Below the pieces are notes generated by a model. That model ran no database searches, was not told where the DNA came from, and saw only the letters and a list, made by a program, of their open reading frames with translations. The position numbers and the translations under genes were made by a program. Below are positions 17,538-37,598 of a stretch of DNA of 64,000 bases, piece after piece (position 1 is the stretch's first letter; each line of letters begins with the position of its first letter). This DNA comes from Neocallimastix lanati (nom. inval.). Its lineage: Eukaryota > Neocallimastigomycota > Neocallimastigomycetes > Neocallimastigales > Neocallimastigaceae. The stretch spans positions 469,501 through 533,500 of the forward strand of contig JACVTC010000073.1 in the NCBI GenBank assembly GCA_016946835.1, in the 5' to 3' direction.

Positions 17538-18711
17538 CTAGACTTTTTCATAACCTTCCTTTTCACGAACAGGATCTATTATTTTTAATTATAATTTTTT
17601 TTTTTTTAAAAAAAATTATAAGTATTTTAATATTTTTATATCATTTTGTTTAATAACTTAATCATAATAATAATTATTATTAATATTTACCAAAGTATGG
17701 ATGATTCATTGCTTCCTTTGCAGTTAAACGTTCCTTTATATTTTATATTTTGTTAATAAAAAAAAAAAAAAAAAAAAATAAAAGAAATGAAAATTAGTAT
17801 TTTAACTTGACATTAACTATAAACTTTATTTATATAAAATATTACTTACTTGATGATCATATCTTAAAAGATGGTCAAGGAAATCGATAGCTTCTGGTGA
17901 AATGTAATTTTGGTTTTCAGCAGTAAGGAACTTAGCCCATGGTTTACGAGGGTATCTTTTTTTTTTTTTTAAAAAAAAAAAAAAGTATATATAAATATTA
18001 GTTTGAAATATTTATTTAATAATTATTAAATCAAATATACAATATTTAAATATATATTATATATATTACCTTCCAAGTATATCTTTATAATGTGGATCTA
18101 AAGTAATATTGTATTTTTTTAAGTAAACATCTAATTCATCGGTACCTAATACTTTAGCAATTTTTACTAATTGATCATAATTATCACGACCGTGGAAGAA
18201 TGGCTCTTTCTTAAAGATCTATGATATTTATTTATAATAATTATTAGTATTTATATTAATCTTACTCTTTCTCACTAAAATTTTCGAATTTATTCTTATT
18301 ATACTGTTAAAATACTTACCATACTAGCAAACATACATCCCAAACTCCATAAATCGAGTGAATAGTCATATTTAGTATAATCAACTAAAAGTTCTGGACC
18401 TTTAAAGTAACGAGATGCAACTCTAACATTATAATCTGTTCCTGGATGATAAAAGTCAGCTAAACCCCAATCAATTAATCTTAACTTTTATTTCATAAAT
18501 TACAATAATATTTTATTAATTATTAATCACTGTTATGTTAATTAATTATATGCAACAATAAATTAAATATATAATTACCTTTCTATTTGCATGGTCAATC
18601 ATAACATTATGAGGTTTAACATCACGATGCATAATACCTTTAGAGTGACAATAATCCAAAGCCTAGTATTTTAAATTAAATTATTTTTATCTTAATCTTT
18701 TTTATTTTTAA

Positions 18712-18744
<33 letters not shown>

Positions 18745-19481
18745 CTACCTTTAAGATTTCATATATGTAGTATCTAATATCATAATCAGAAAGAGTTGGA
18801 TATAAGACTTTGAAATCAGTATTATTAACATACTCAAAAATGAATGCTGGAGTTTTAGACTTTTACATATGAAAATATTTTATTAAATTATTAATATTAA
18901 TATTTAATTTAACAATATTTTTATTAAATACGTTAATTTATACTTACTTGTGGATCACGAACAACGTCATATAAACTAACAATATTTGGTCCACCAGTTA
19001 AATTTTGTAAGATTTTTATTTCTCTCTTTATCTTCTTCTTCTTTACTGGTTTTAAAACTTTTATTACACATTTTTGATTATTGGTAATGTTAATTGCTTC
19101 AAAAACTTCAGAGTACTTTCCTCTTCCTATTTTTTTAATGATTTCATAATTATCCTGGCCACTGAATATAATAATATTATATTTATTGAAATAATTATTT
19201 ATTAATATTTAATTTCTACTCATTTTTTTTCTTTATTCCTTTTTTTTTTTTTTATTTTATTTTATTTTTTTTTTTTTTATTTTTTTTTTTGATAGAAACA
19301 CTATAGAAAAGCTATATACTTTAAATAATATATATATATTTCATTTTTTATATATTTTATATATTAATTTATCCTACCCCCATTCGATATTCATATTATC
19401 ATAATCCCAATAGTCTTGATTCATTTCTGAATTGACATTGGCATACACTTTTGAAACGGTGCCAATAATTTGAGAAGACAT
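17538..19481 (-). CDS. CKA1: Casein kinase 2 catalytic subunit alpha
   Basis: Constitutively active acidophilic Ser/Thr kinase, catalytic subunit of CK2, nuclear and cytosolic. Nine phase-consistent exons: 19481-19378, 19161-18948, 18859-18749, 18662-18579, 18484-18320, 18218-18070, 17955-17850, 17733-17691, 17575-17538 (TAG); 337 aa, typical of the family. Seen: glycine loop [12 protein letters not shown] (46-57), ATP lysine K69, the CK2-specific basic stretch [27 protein letters not shown] with HRD at 155-157, DWG at 176-178 in place of DFG (diagnostic for CK2), [22 protein letters not shown], and [14 protein letters not shown] before a short DPVREKEGY tail. No missing residue. ATG 19481 gives the [17 protein letters not shown] start expected for CK2 alpha. 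Highly certain. Confidence 0.98.
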
Positions 19482-19775
19482 CTTGCTTACTTTTTTCTTT
19501 TGTAAAATAAAATAATTATAGATTTAGAATATTATTTAATATAATAAAGAAAATAATATTTATATTATTTTATTTATGATTTTTTAATTTTAGATTTATA
19601 ATATAATTTAATTTAACAAATAAAATAATATAAATATAGTTTTATTATTTAATATTGGGAAGGAAAGGAATCTTTAATTGTTTAATTATTAATATGTATT
19701 TATATATAAATTTAAATAAATTTAATCTTTTGAATTTTATATATTTTAAAATAAACATTATTCATCAAATATTAA

Positions 19776-19813
<38 letters not shown>

Positions 19814-21024
19814 GTTTTTTTTTTTTAATTTATTTTTTTTATGTCTTTTGTTTTTCTTTATTTTGTTATGTTTTTCTTTGCTTTGCTTGTTTGTTTTCGT
19901 TTATGTCCATTAATTTTAAATGTGATTTATTAATTTGTATATAAAATTAACTTCTTTAAAAATTAATTTTAAAAAATATTTTAATATTATTTTTTGGCAT
20001 ACTTTTATTATAACAAAAAATTATTAAAATATTATTTAATAATACTTTAATATTATATACTTCTAATTTTTTTCAAAAATATATTTAATTGTTTAAATTT
20101 GTATTTATTTTTATTTAAGAAACATTAATTTACTTCTCCCAATAAATTTCAGAATTTTTTATTTTCATTTTTATTTATTTTTAATTATTTCGAACATTAA
20201 TTACCTTATATATAAATAAATAAATAAATAAATAATCTTTTTACTATATATAAAAAAAAATATACAAACAAAATAATTTTTTAACAAAAAAAAAAAAAAA
20301 ATTTACAAATATTTTTTGCTTTATTCTTCTTTTCTTTTAATATTAATATTTGAATATTTATTATAAATACTAATAAATTAAATATAATACAAAAAAAAAT
20401 GTACAAAAACGTATATTATTTTAAATTGACATTTATTTTATTTACTTTAAGAAGTATTATATTAATTTAAAAATATTATATTATACTGATATTGTATATT
20501 TTTTTTTATATATAGTAATATAATATTTAAAAATATTATATTACTGATATTGAATGTTATATTAATAATCAGCCAATAAAAAAATTTTTTTTTTTGATTT
20601 TAATTATAATTATTTAAACAAAATTTAAATATTATAGAAAAAGAATAAAGCCATAATTGATAATTGAATAACAGATTAAATATGTTATATTAATATATAT
20701 TAAGGAACAAAAAGATATATGGTTATTTTACAACACATGATAAACATACATGTTATTAATAAATATGATAAATATGTTAATAAATGTTCTATGCCCATAA
20801 ATATTTTATTCAAATATAAAAAAAAGTTTTATCCAATTATATAATTAAATTTTGATGATAAAAATTTTTTTAATAATTAAGGATTTTGCTAATACACAAT
20901 ATTTTAATTTTATTTATAATGTGTGTTATTTTTTTTTATTTTTTTTTTTTTTATTTTTTTTATTTTTTTTATAATAAAAAAAAATTAAACAATTTTCTCA
21001 TATATATATATATAAATATATAAA
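19482..21024. other. Divergent intergenic region between CK2 alpha and DNAJC21
   Basis: Promoter-containing spacer for two genes running apart. Seen: long T-run at 19778-19808 and a direct repeat with two copies of ATTTAAAAATATTATATTA..CTGATATTG at 20464-20494 and 20523-20552. No coding sequence seen. Confidence 0.7.
20464..20552. repeat. Two-copy direct repeat, about 30 bp
   Basis: Two copies differing by a TA indel and end bases, 59 bp apart, upstream of the DNAJC21-like gene. Both contain CTGATATTG. Confidence 0.85.
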
Positions 21025-21390
21025 ATGACGCAGAGAAGATGTTATTATGACATTCTTGGTGTAGCTAGAGATGCTACAGATGTAGAAATTAAAAAAGCTT
21101 ATAGAAGAAAAGCATTGGTAAGTAAAATTTTATTTAAATATTTATGAACCAATAATAAAATAGTTATAAATTTATTAATCATTAAAATAATAAAATAAAA
21201 TACAATAAAATAAAGGAATTACATCCTGATAAGGCAATTTTAAGAGGAGAAAATATAGAAGAAGCAAATCAAAACTTTGCACTTTTAGCAGAGGCCTATG
21301 AAATTTTAAGTAATCCAAATGAAAGAGCTTGGTATGATGATCATAGGTATATATGAAAGTTCGATAAATTTAAAACATTTAATATATAAA

Positions 21391-21465
<75 letters not shown>

Positions 21466-23364
21466 TATATATAAATTTTAAATAAAAAACAAATTTTAAA
21501 AAAAAAAAAAAAAAGAGAATCAATATTAAGAGGATATGATGGATCAATGAATGGTTTCCAAAATGTTGGAATGACTACCGAACAGCTTAATAGATATTTA
21601 GATAAATCATGTTATAAAGGTTTTAATGATAATCCACAAGGTTTCTTTTCAGTATATAAAACTTTATTTAGTACTTTAGAAAAAGAGGAAGATGAATATG
21701 GAGATATTAAATCAGATGAAAATTTATCACAATTCCATGAATTAAAAACATCATTTGGTAAACAAGTTGATAAATATGAGGAAATATATGAATATGAAGG
21801 AAATGATACTTCATTAAAAATATTTTATAATAAATGGTTAAATTTCTCAACAAAAAAATCATTTAGTTGGTGTGATAAGTATAAGCCTTCTGATGCACCA
21901 GACAGAAGAATAAAACGGTTAATTGAAAAAGAAAATAAAAAACTTAGAGATTCAGAAAAGAAAAAATATAATGATATAGTAAGATCTATAGCAGCTTTTG
22001 TTAAGAAGCAAGACCCTAGAGTTAAGGCGTTTATAAATGAACAAAAAGAAAAAGAAAAAATTAGAAAACAAGAAGAAAAAGAACGTAAAGCTAGAGAAAA
22101 AGCTGAACGTTTAAAGAATAAAGAAGAATTTAAGGAACAAGAATGGATGAAAGTTTCAGAAGATAATGAGGTTTTAAAAATGATAAATGATATTGATGAT
22201 GAAGATATGTATATGGAAAACGATGATTTTTATTGTATTGCATGTAATAAGCAATTCCATTCAGAAAAGCAATGGGAGAACCATCAAAAATCTAAAAAGC
22301 ATTTGAAAGCTGTTAGGATTCTTAGAAAACAATTAATGAAAGAAATGGGAGAAGACTATGTTGAAGAAGATAATGGAAGTAATTTAGGACATGAAGAAAT
22401 TGATGACAATAATAATAATGATAATGATACTAGTAATGATTTCGAGAATATAGAAGATAATTTGGAAAACGATGATGATATAATTGAAATTCAAAATAAA
22501 GAAGTTGAAATTAACAATATTGATGATATTGAAGAAATAAATAAAAAAATGAATGGCGTTAATATTGAGAATGAAGATGAAGAGGATGCTGCTTTATTAA
22601 ATCAATATAATATAATAGATAATAAAGATCATGATAGTAGTGATTTTGTATTTGTTGATGAAGAAACTGATGAAATACCTAAAAATAAAAAAAATAAAAA
22701 AAATAAAAAGAAATCGAAAGCTAGGAAAACAGGAGAATATTATCAAGATGACTTATTTGAATCATCACGTTCAAATTCATTTGACAGTTTAATGAATCTT
22801 GATTCAATAACATCAGGAGGAAGTAAAAAAAAGAAAAATAAAAAGAAGAGAAATGTTATTCCTCTTGCTAATTTAGATGATTATAACGTTGATAATGATA
22901 ATGATAATGATGATAATGATAATGAAAATAAAAATGAAGATAACGATGAAAATAAAAATGAAAATGAGGAAAAAGATGAAATGTATAATAATGATATTAA
23001 TATTGAAAATAAAAAGGAAAAAGAAGAAAAAGAAGAAAAAGAAGAAAAAGAAGAAAAAGAAATTAATAAACTTGGAGCATCAAATGATTCAGAAATTAAT
23101 AGTAATAATGGTCAATCTAATACAGAAAAAATTTCAGATTCACAACAACAACCAAAAAAATTAAAAGGAAAAAGAGCAAAAGAAGCAAGACTTAAAGCAA
23201 GAAAAGAAAAGGAAGCATTAGCTGAAACACGATGTAGAGTATGCAGTGAACAATTCACTTCTAAAAATGCATTATTCAAACATATACAAAAAACAGGTCA
23301 TTCTTTGGCTTTACCTGAAGAAATAGAATCGAAATCAAAGAAAAAAAATAAAAAAAGAAGATAA
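21025..23364 (+). CDS. DNAJC21: DnaJ protein with two C2H2 zinc fingers (DNAJC21/Jjj1 type)
   Basis: Type III J-protein: yeast Jjj1 stimulates Hsp70 (Ssa) at cytosolic pre-60S particles to release and recycle export factors; animal counterpart DNAJC21. Three exons: 21025-21117, 21216-21346, 21516-23364; 690 aa. Seen: N-terminal J domain [25 protein letters not shown] with HPD at 34-36; the middle region with [14 protein letters not shown] and [15 protein letters not shown] typical of Jjj1; a charged helix ([21 protein letters not shown]); first C2H2 finger [17 protein letters not shown] from residue 315; a long acidic, Asn/Lys-rich low-complexity stretch; second finger [17 protein letters not shown] from residue 648; and a basic C-terminus. 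Order and spacing match the family. Intron 2 contains an (AAT)n repeat at about 21391-21463. Likely works in the same pathway as MAK16 and the UTP5-like gene in this window. Confidence 0.95.
21391..21464. repeat. (AAT)n microsatellite in DNAJC21 intron 2
   Basis: About 24 AAT units within the intron between exons 21216-21346 and 21516-23364. Confidence 0.95.
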
Positions 23365-23814
23365 ATTTTCCATTGAAAATAAAACTTAAAATATATATAT
23401 ATATATAATATTTATAATTTATTAATATTATTACTATTATAATTATTATTTATAATTTATATTATTTATTAAATGTAATATATATCTATCTATAATATGT
23501 TAAAGAATAATTTATTTTTTTTATTATTATTATTTTTATTATTAGTAGTATAAGCATAATATTTTATTATTATTATTATTATTATTGTTATTATTATTTT
23601 AATAAACATCATATATAGATTTATAATATTGTATAATAATATTAATAATAATAAAAATTTAAGCTTTTCTTTATATGTAATAGTTTTTAATTATGTATTA
23701 TTGCTATATTTTATATATTTTTTATATAATATACAATATATTTATATATATTTTATTGTTATTAAATTTCTCTTTTGTTTAATATTTTATGTAGTATTTA
23801 TATATATTAAAAAA
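23365..23814. other. Convergent intergenic region, 450 bp
   Basis: 3' flanks of DNAJC21 (+) and CCDC96 (-). AT and ATT short repeats only; nothing else recognised. Confidence 0.75.
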
Positions 23815-29806
<5,992 letters not shown>

Positions 29807-30206
29807 TTTATTAGTTTTTTTTTTTAAAAAAAAATAAAGTAATTATATATGCCATTTTAATAGAAAAAAAAAACAACATTTATTTCAAAACATAATAAAT
29901 ATGGCTAAAACTTTAAAATTTTATTAAACTTTAATAATTAATTATTTATTTATTTATTATTTATTATTTATTTATTAATTTATTTATTTATTATTTATTT
30001 ATTATTTATTTATTAATTTATTTATTTATTATTTATTTATTATTTATTTATTATTTACTGCTATTACAGAGGAAACAATAAACAAAGCACTAGCTGAGTA
30101 TAAAAGACGAGCCAAACTTACTCAAGAGGAGAGGGACAAAGAAACACTTAAGAAGAGAGTTATTAATTAATTATTTATTCATTACTAATATATTTATTAT
30201 ATATTT

Positions 30207-30250
<44 letters not shown>

Positions 30251-30683
30251 CTTGTTTATTTATTTATTATATTAATATTTATTATTGATATATCTGTATA
30301 TCTATTTATTTATCATATTTTAATTTATCCAATTTTTATACTTAAAATACAAATTTTAAATTATAATTATTTTATGATTCTTATTGGTTATACTAAAAAT
30401 TAAAAAAAAAATTTTTACTTTAATTTTATAATTATAAGAAAAAATTAAAAAAAAAATTCAATGTTCATAATTTTTAAAAATAAAATAGAAAAAAAAATAA
30501 AAATAATAAAAAAAAAAATAAAGACATAAAATATTAAATTTATAAATATATTTTATATATTTAAAAGTGTTAATATATCTTAATTATGAACACATAATGA
30601 CCAAAAGCAAATTATTATTAAAAGAAAAAAAATGCAAAATATTCATTCCATTTACTGTTTTACTATGAAAATCAAAATTAAAT

Positions 30684-30731
<48 letters not shown>

Positions 30732-31276
30732 TAATTATAAATATTATGCTTATTACCATAAAAAAAATTGATTTTCTATTGCTATTATAATAACAATAAC
30801 TAATAAATAAGTTTTAAAAAAATTTTCTTCAAAAAAAAAAAAAATTAATAAAGTAAAATAAAAACATTTTTATATTTTTATTTTAATCTTATTTTATTAT
30901 TAAATTAATATGATTAAATAAATAATAATTAATTTTACTACTTTCTAATTTTTAATAGTTTATATATTCATATTTGAGAATATTAAAAATATATATATAA
31001 TACACATACTTTATTTCTATTTTTACTTTTTATGTGATAATTTTAATATATACATATATAAATTGAATCTATATTAATAAATAGGAATTATTAAAAATTA
31101 TGATTAAATAAAATTGCAAAAATGAAATAAAAAGTAATATATAAATGATTTTGAGTTAAAATGATAAATAATGAAATGTATATATTTAAAACTTTAATAA
31201 GAATAAATAAAAGTAATTTTGGTATTTTTGTATTTTTATAATTATGAAATTGGCCCAATCAATAATTTTATAAGCT
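29807..31276. other. Intergenic region between CCDC96 start and MAK16 stop
   Basis: Dominated by TTTA tetranucleotide arrays (29940-30056, 30165-30250, 30685-30731). One short stretch at 30058-30169 has higher GC and looks like coding sequence (listed separately). Otherwise no gene seen. Confidence 0.75.
30058..30170 (+). pseudogene. Orphan exon-like fragment of about 35 codons
   Basis: Sandwiched between TTTA arrays, this stretch keeps one open frame with mixed codons, reading TEETINKALAEYKRRAKLTQ and then EERDKETLKKRVIN before TAA at 30168-30170. Its GC content and codon use are clearly unlike the surroundings. There is no ATG; a plausible splice acceptor (TGCTATTACAG) sits at its left end at 30068. 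It is predicted helical and charged. I do not recognise the family. It could be a gene remnant, a piece of a mobile element, or a true last exon whose partner exons I cannot find. Confidence 0.4.
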
Positions 31277-31352
31277 TTACCAGTCTTGAGCAACATCTTG
31301 TTTTTCTTGTTCTTGTTCATATTCAATTTCAATATGTTCTCCTGTTAAAAAT

Positions 31353-31393
<41 letters not shown>

Positions 31394-32737
31394 TAAAAAA
31401 AAAAAGTTATTAAAAATAAATATTTAAATAAATTTACTTTATTAAAATATCAAAATAATGATATACATATATAATATTTACTCTTTTGACGTTTCCTTGA
31501 AGTAGTCTTGCCCTTATTTTGTTTTTTATTCTTTTTACCACTTCCACCAGATTCTTCTTCACTGGATTCTTCTTCACTAGATTCTTCTACATCTTCTTCA
31601 TCACTTGATTCATTTTCACCTACTTCATCATTAAATTCATCTTCCTCATACATATCTTCAATATCTTCTTCAGTATCACTAACATCTGAAACAAATTCAC
31701 GCTATTATCATTAATTTTTATATTTAAAAAAAAAAATTTTTTTTTAAATTTAAAATTATTTAGTTATATTATAATATATATATTTATATAATTTCATATA
31801 AAACAATATTTTAAAAATAATTTAATTTACTTCATCAAAGTCTTCAACTTCTTCTTCTTCTTCAAGTTCATCTTCATCATAATCTTCCTCGGCATCTTCT
31901 AAACTTTCCAGTGCCTTAGTAAAGACTTCTTGACGTTCATTCATAACATTATCATCATATATACCCTTCTTTAATCTTTCTAATAACTCTTGTTCAATTA
32001 CATGATCCAATCTAGCAGCTGCTTCAGCCTTAAGTTCACGTTTTGCTTCTCTTTTTTCAACCTTCTTTTTTATTCCAACCAATTTAGTCCTTCATTTATA
32101 AATTTTTTTTTATCATGAATGTTTTCATGAAATTAATATATATATATTATATATAATTAATAAGCATTATAATTAAAAATTATTATATCCGACCAGATTT
32201 ATTATTCCATATTTAAATTTTTTTTTTTTTAAAAAAAAAATAAAACATACTTGGATTTTAATTTTAATCTTCTCATTCTAATTAAATATTGTGTCATTTT
32301 TGTCAGTCTTTGTTTACATTTATGAATAATAAATGGTTGCCAATATTGTAATTCATTATCAATTTGTTCAAGAGCTTTTGTATAATTATTGGATAATTTA
32401 ACTTTTTCCCAAAGTTTTGCTGGAGAGTGAGCTCTTTCTATTGTTTTCATATATAAATATAAAACACCATCTATTTCTTTAATAGTTGCATATCTACTAT
32501 TTGCTAATGGGCATGATTGACGATTACATAACCCTGTAACATTATATTCATTTCTACAAAAATTTTGTGATTTTGTCCTAATTATATAAATTATTTTAAA
32601 TATTATAATAAATATCATAACTCAATAATTATATATTCTTTTATATTTAAATTTCAAAATTTAATTCGAAATTACTTTATTTTATATGAACAAAAGTGTT
32701 GATTAACACATTGCCAAATAACTTCATCGCATTGCAT
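31277..32737 (-). CDS. MAK16: MAK16, 60S ribosome biogenesis factor
   Basis: Nucleolar protein needed for early pre-60S maturation, in complex with Rpf1, Nsa1 and Rrp1. Five phase-consistent exons: 32737-32676, 32577-32251, 32089-31831, 31701-31482, 31341-31277; 310 aa (yeast 306). Signatures: [19 protein letters not shown] at the N-terminus, [93 protein letters not shown], then the usual acidic tail ([14 protein letters not shown]) and a final [12 protein letters not shown] block. The conserved Cys residues of the N-terminal Fe-S/metal-binding region are present. Stop is TAA 31279-31277. Highly certain. Confidence 0.97.
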
Positions 32738-33117
32738 GTTTAATTTTATAAGATATATATTTTCAAAATTAATAAGGAAAAAAGAGTTCTTAACGATAAA
32801 TATTTTATTTTATATTATTATTCTGGTTTATTTTAGTAATATTTCAATAATTTTTTGTATGGTATTTTTAATATATATATATATATTAAAATATATTTTA
32901 AAAAAAATATAAAAATCCCCTGAAATATTATTTATTTCAATATATTCATATATGTTATTTTCAATTAATTATTCTATATTCAATTGAAAATAAAAAATTT
33001 ATTTTGTAATAAAACAGACATTTATAATACTGTAACTTTTTTAAATAAAATATACCAAAAATTTAACGTCTATCTTTAAATAAAATATTTTAATTCAAAT
33101 TTAATATAATATTTTTT

Positions 33118-33148
<31 letters not shown>

Positions 33149-33207
33149 TAATAAAAATAATTGAATTCTATCCAATCAAAAATATAGTGGCTAATGATTA
33201 TATAAAT

Positions 33208-33305
33208 AAAATATAGAAATTTAAAATAAAAATATAGAAATTTAAAATAAAAAAATATAGAAATTTAAAATAAAAAAATATAGAAATTTAAAATAAAAAA
33301 ATATA
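33208..33305. repeat. Tandem repeat, about 20 bp, five copies
   Basis: Unit AAATATAGAAATTTAAAATA with small A-run length changes repeated five times, the last copy diverged. Confidence 0.92.
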
Positions 33306-33494
33306 AATTAAATTTTAAAGAAAAATATAGACTTTAAATGAATTGATAAAGTACTTTTCAATATATATAGGGATATGTGAAATTACGAACTTTATTTGTA
33401 TATGTTTTTTAAAAAAACCCAAAATAATAATAAAAGAAACAAGAATTTGCTTTTTTTTTTATTTTTTAAAAAAAATAAAGGAACTTATTTTTTT

Positions 33495-33536
<42 letters not shown>

Positions 33537-34232
33537 CAATATAAAATTAAAGGAACAAAGAATAAATTTAAATTTGATATAATAATAATTTTAATTATTC
33601 TTAATAATATAAAATGAAAATATTATAAGAATTTAATTTCAAAAACCAAATATTATTTAAATTTTAAATTATATATAATAAATATAGTAAATAAAATAAA
33701 AATATTATGAAGTATTTTTCAAGGATTTATTTATTTATATATTTTTTATGGGGAATAGTTCATTAATATATTGTAATTTATATATATTATTTTATTAATA
33801 CTATTAATAACTTTTATTTTTCTTTTCTTTTTCATTTTATTTTCATTAAAATTTTTATAATTAATTAATAATCAAAATTAAAATTTTATAAATATATTTT
33901 ATATTTTAAAAAAGAATTTATTAATAATTTTTAAAAATTTGAAATTAATCTTTGCTAAAATGTAACATTTAATATTAAAATAATATATTTATTATTCATC
34001 TAAAAATATGTGGTATATAAGTTTTTTATTTTTTTTTTCCTATAAACAATATTTTTCTTAATCTGATTTTATAATTTTAATATTATTAAATAAATAGAAT
34101 AATTTTATGGAAGAAATAAAATCTATTGATTGACAATAAACTTAAATATTTAATTAACAATGAATACCATTTATTTACTTAAAATTACATATTTTAATTG
34201 GAATATAAATTTATCTATAAAAAGATATATTA

Positions 34233-34270
<38 letters not shown>

Positions 34271-34846
34271 ATAATATATATATATTTTTATTTATTTATT
34301 TATTTTTAAAGTTTCTTTATTTCCATTATTTCATTCAGAGTATAAATATTATTAATATATATATTTTATAAAAAAAATATTAAAATACTTGAATTATATC
34401 ATTATTAAATAATAAACATTAAATTCCAATAGTACTATTATTGGTTGATAACTTATATATTATCATTTTTAACTTTATATTTATAAAAACTTTATTAATA
34501 AAACATTAATTTTATAAAATTCTAATAATGCAATCACTATTAATACCATTATAATTAGTTAGTACTATAATAATAATATTTTTTATCTTAACATATTATC
34601 TGTATTATTATTATTTTGTTTTAATAGAAAAATGCCATCCAATATATTAATAATTATTCAAATAGAAAAAAAAAAATAAAAAAAAATAACCATCTATCTA
34701 ATTTGTTTTTTCCTTTTAAGCATAAGAGGTAATTAAGAATTAATAATAAAATATTAATAATAAAAATGGAATAATTTTTTTTTACTTATTTAAAAATAAA
34801 TATATAAATTATATATAAATATAATGAATAATATTTTTTATATACA

Positions 34847-34902
34847 AATAGTTACTTTTATATAAAAAGTAACTATTGAATTAAATAAAACTTTAATTCA
34901 AT
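34847..34902. repeat. Two adjacent short hairpins
   Basis: The first is a palindrome with arms AATAGTTACTTTT and AAAGTAACTATT. It is followed at once by TTGAATTAAA / TTTAATTCAA with a 6-nt loop. Both arms pair almost perfectly. No T-run or gene end makes them an obvious terminator. Confidence 0.85.
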
Positions 34903-36199
34903 ACATAAAATATTAAAAAAAAAATTAATATAAATAAATAATTTATTTTAAAATTAAAATAAAATAAAATTAAAATATTTAAATATTTAATTAAAAAAAA
35001 ATTTTTTTTTACCTTTCTTTTTTTATTGTCTACTTTATTGTATTTGCAATTAAAAATTGTTAAAAAAAAATTGGTGTTAAAAAAATAATAAAAGAAAAAT
35101 AAATTATTATTAATATTATATAGTTATAATATTTAATATTAAAATATTAATATTAAAATATTTTAAATACTATAATGATAATTTGATTTAAAATATTTAA
35201 TGTGATATTTTTTTTAAAGAAAAAAAAATTTTTTATCAAAATTTTTTATTTTAAATAATTTAAAGTATCATTTGTATATTATTATATATTATCAATATGT
35301 TATTAATTTTTTATAATAAGAAATAATTAAAAATTTACTTCAGAGCAATATATAAGATAATGATTATATATATATATTAAAAAAAATAATGATTAATTAT
35401 TAATTTTTCTCTTTTGACAAAAAAATTTATATTTTTTTTCTTTTAAATTAAAATAAAATTTTTTTATTATAATATTTGTAATAAAATTATTTATTTTATA
35501 ATTATGTATTTATTTTCTTTTTTTTTTAAAAAAAATACCAATTTAAAAAATAATCAAAAATAATATACATTGAAAATTTTATATAAATTCAATTGTTTTT
35601 TATTTATTATTATTTGGTTGAATTAATAATAACTTTCTTTTTAACTAAATATTAATAAATAAATAAATAAATAATTTGCTTATTTTAAATAGAAAAATGA
35701 CAATTTTATATATATAGTAAGTAAATCAATTTTATTATTCTCTAAATTAATATAGAATTCAAATTTTCTTTTCCTTTTTATTTTTTTTTAAAAAAAAGTA
35801 AATAAATAAAAATACAGATAAAAAAAATAAAAATTCTTCATTATTATTAAAAAAAAATAGTTTTATTTTTCAAATTTTTATTGATATAAAATATTAAATA
35901 TCATTGTTATTTTCAAATCTTTTTTTTTTTTTAAAAAAAAAAAAAAAAATAATAGTAATAATTTTATTAATAATAATAATAAAAAAAAAAAAAAAGAATT
36001 ATTTTTAAATTTAATTATTTTCAAATGTCAAATATAATTATTAATATATATTTTCTTATAAATAAAATATTTTACATATATAATAAATTATTTTTTAAAT
36101 GTAAAATAAAATAAATTAAATAAATCAATAATAAGAATTTATCAATAAATTCCAAAAAAATATTTAATTTTAATATCTTTTCTGCATATATTATACTAA

Positions 36200-37558
36200 A
36201 TGTCTCGCCACCGAAAGAATGATAAAATTTCAACAGACAATACAAGCAAAATGACAAAGAAAAATACATCGCAACTTTCAATTCAAAAATTCTTAATTAC
36301 AAGTCCAAGAAAATCATCTTTATCAAAACAAGATAATAGTAAATATTATTAACAAAAATTAAAAATTATATATTTTTTGAAATTATTAAATTATTTTTCT
36401 TTATGTATAACTTAAAAAAAGCCCCTACAGCTTCAACAAGTAATACCTCAAATAAAACATTACTATCAAAGAAAATGAATAAACATGAAAAATCAAAATT
36501 TAGAAATGCTGTATTATCTCCAAAATTAAAATTAAAATCTGGAAAAAAAAAGAGATTGTCTAAAGAGGAAAAGAAAAAGAAAAAATATTCAAATTCACAA
36601 CAACTTAGTTTATTATCATTCTTTTCACCTGCATATCATTTATTTAAAAAAATATCAAGTAAATATTTATTTAATAATAAATATCATTAAATTTATAATA
36701 TATAAATACGAAATTTAATAATAATTATCTGTATTGTTAAATCCTCCTAAAAAAAAAAAAAAAAAAAAAAAAAAAGGTCCGTTTAAAAATGAAAAAAATG
36801 AAAGAACAAATCCTACTGATTCTGCCATTGAAATGGATTATAAAATGTCTTCAAATTTAAAAAATACCCAAAATGAAGAAATTGGAAATGAAGATTATCA
36901 AATGGTAGATAATGATATTGAGGAGGAGGATGTTGATGATTATGAAGAATATGAAGAATTTGACCCGTAAGTAAATAATCAATTAGTTTATACGGAATTT
37001 ATACAATAAAAAAATATTTTAATTAAATAATTAATAGAATTAATAACATATATTAATATATATCAATATAAAATGGAAATTTTAAATTTCAGATTTGACT
37101 TTATAAGAAGTTTACCACCATTGGAACCATATAAAGAACCAAGTAATTATTAGATTTTTAGTATATATAAAAAAAGAACAATTAATAATTATATAAATAA
37201 TAAATAAAATTATAAAAATAATGAATAAAATTATAATAATATAATAATTATATAAATAATGAATATGATAATAAAAAATATATATATAAAGTTTTACCTC
37301 CAAAATCTGATGATGGTCCAGAAATAACTTTAGTTTTAGATTTAGATGAAACCTTAGTTCATTGTACGACAGCTGAAATGGAAGATTATGATGTGATGTT
37401 CCCAGTAGAACTTAATGGACAGCAATTCCAAGTTTCTGGTCGTTATAGACCCTATTGTGCTGAGTTCTTAGAAAAAGCAGCTGAAATGTTTGAAATAATT
37501 ATATTTACTGCTTCCCAAAAAGTTTATGGTAATTTTTTTTTTTTTATTATTTATACTT

Positions 37559-37598
<40 letters not shown>

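Larger units (their letters stand above)
32738..36199. other. Divergent intergenic region between MAK16 and CTDSPL2-like genes
   Basis: About 3.5 kb with no coding region or RNA gene that I can support. It holds a 20-bp tandem repeat (33208-33305), a poly-A run of about 36 nt near 33500, an ATT repeat near 34235-34265, and two adjacent short hairpins at 34847-34902. Promoters for both flanking genes are expected at its ends. Confidence 0.7.

Noticed and set aside
22877-23164. Met/Ile/Lys-rich frame overlapping DNAJC21
   Set aside because: Frame-shifted shadow of the acidic/Asn-rich coding region of DNAJC21.
33343-33582. 79-codon frame with poly-Lys
   Set aside because: AT-rich chance frame spanning a poly-A run.
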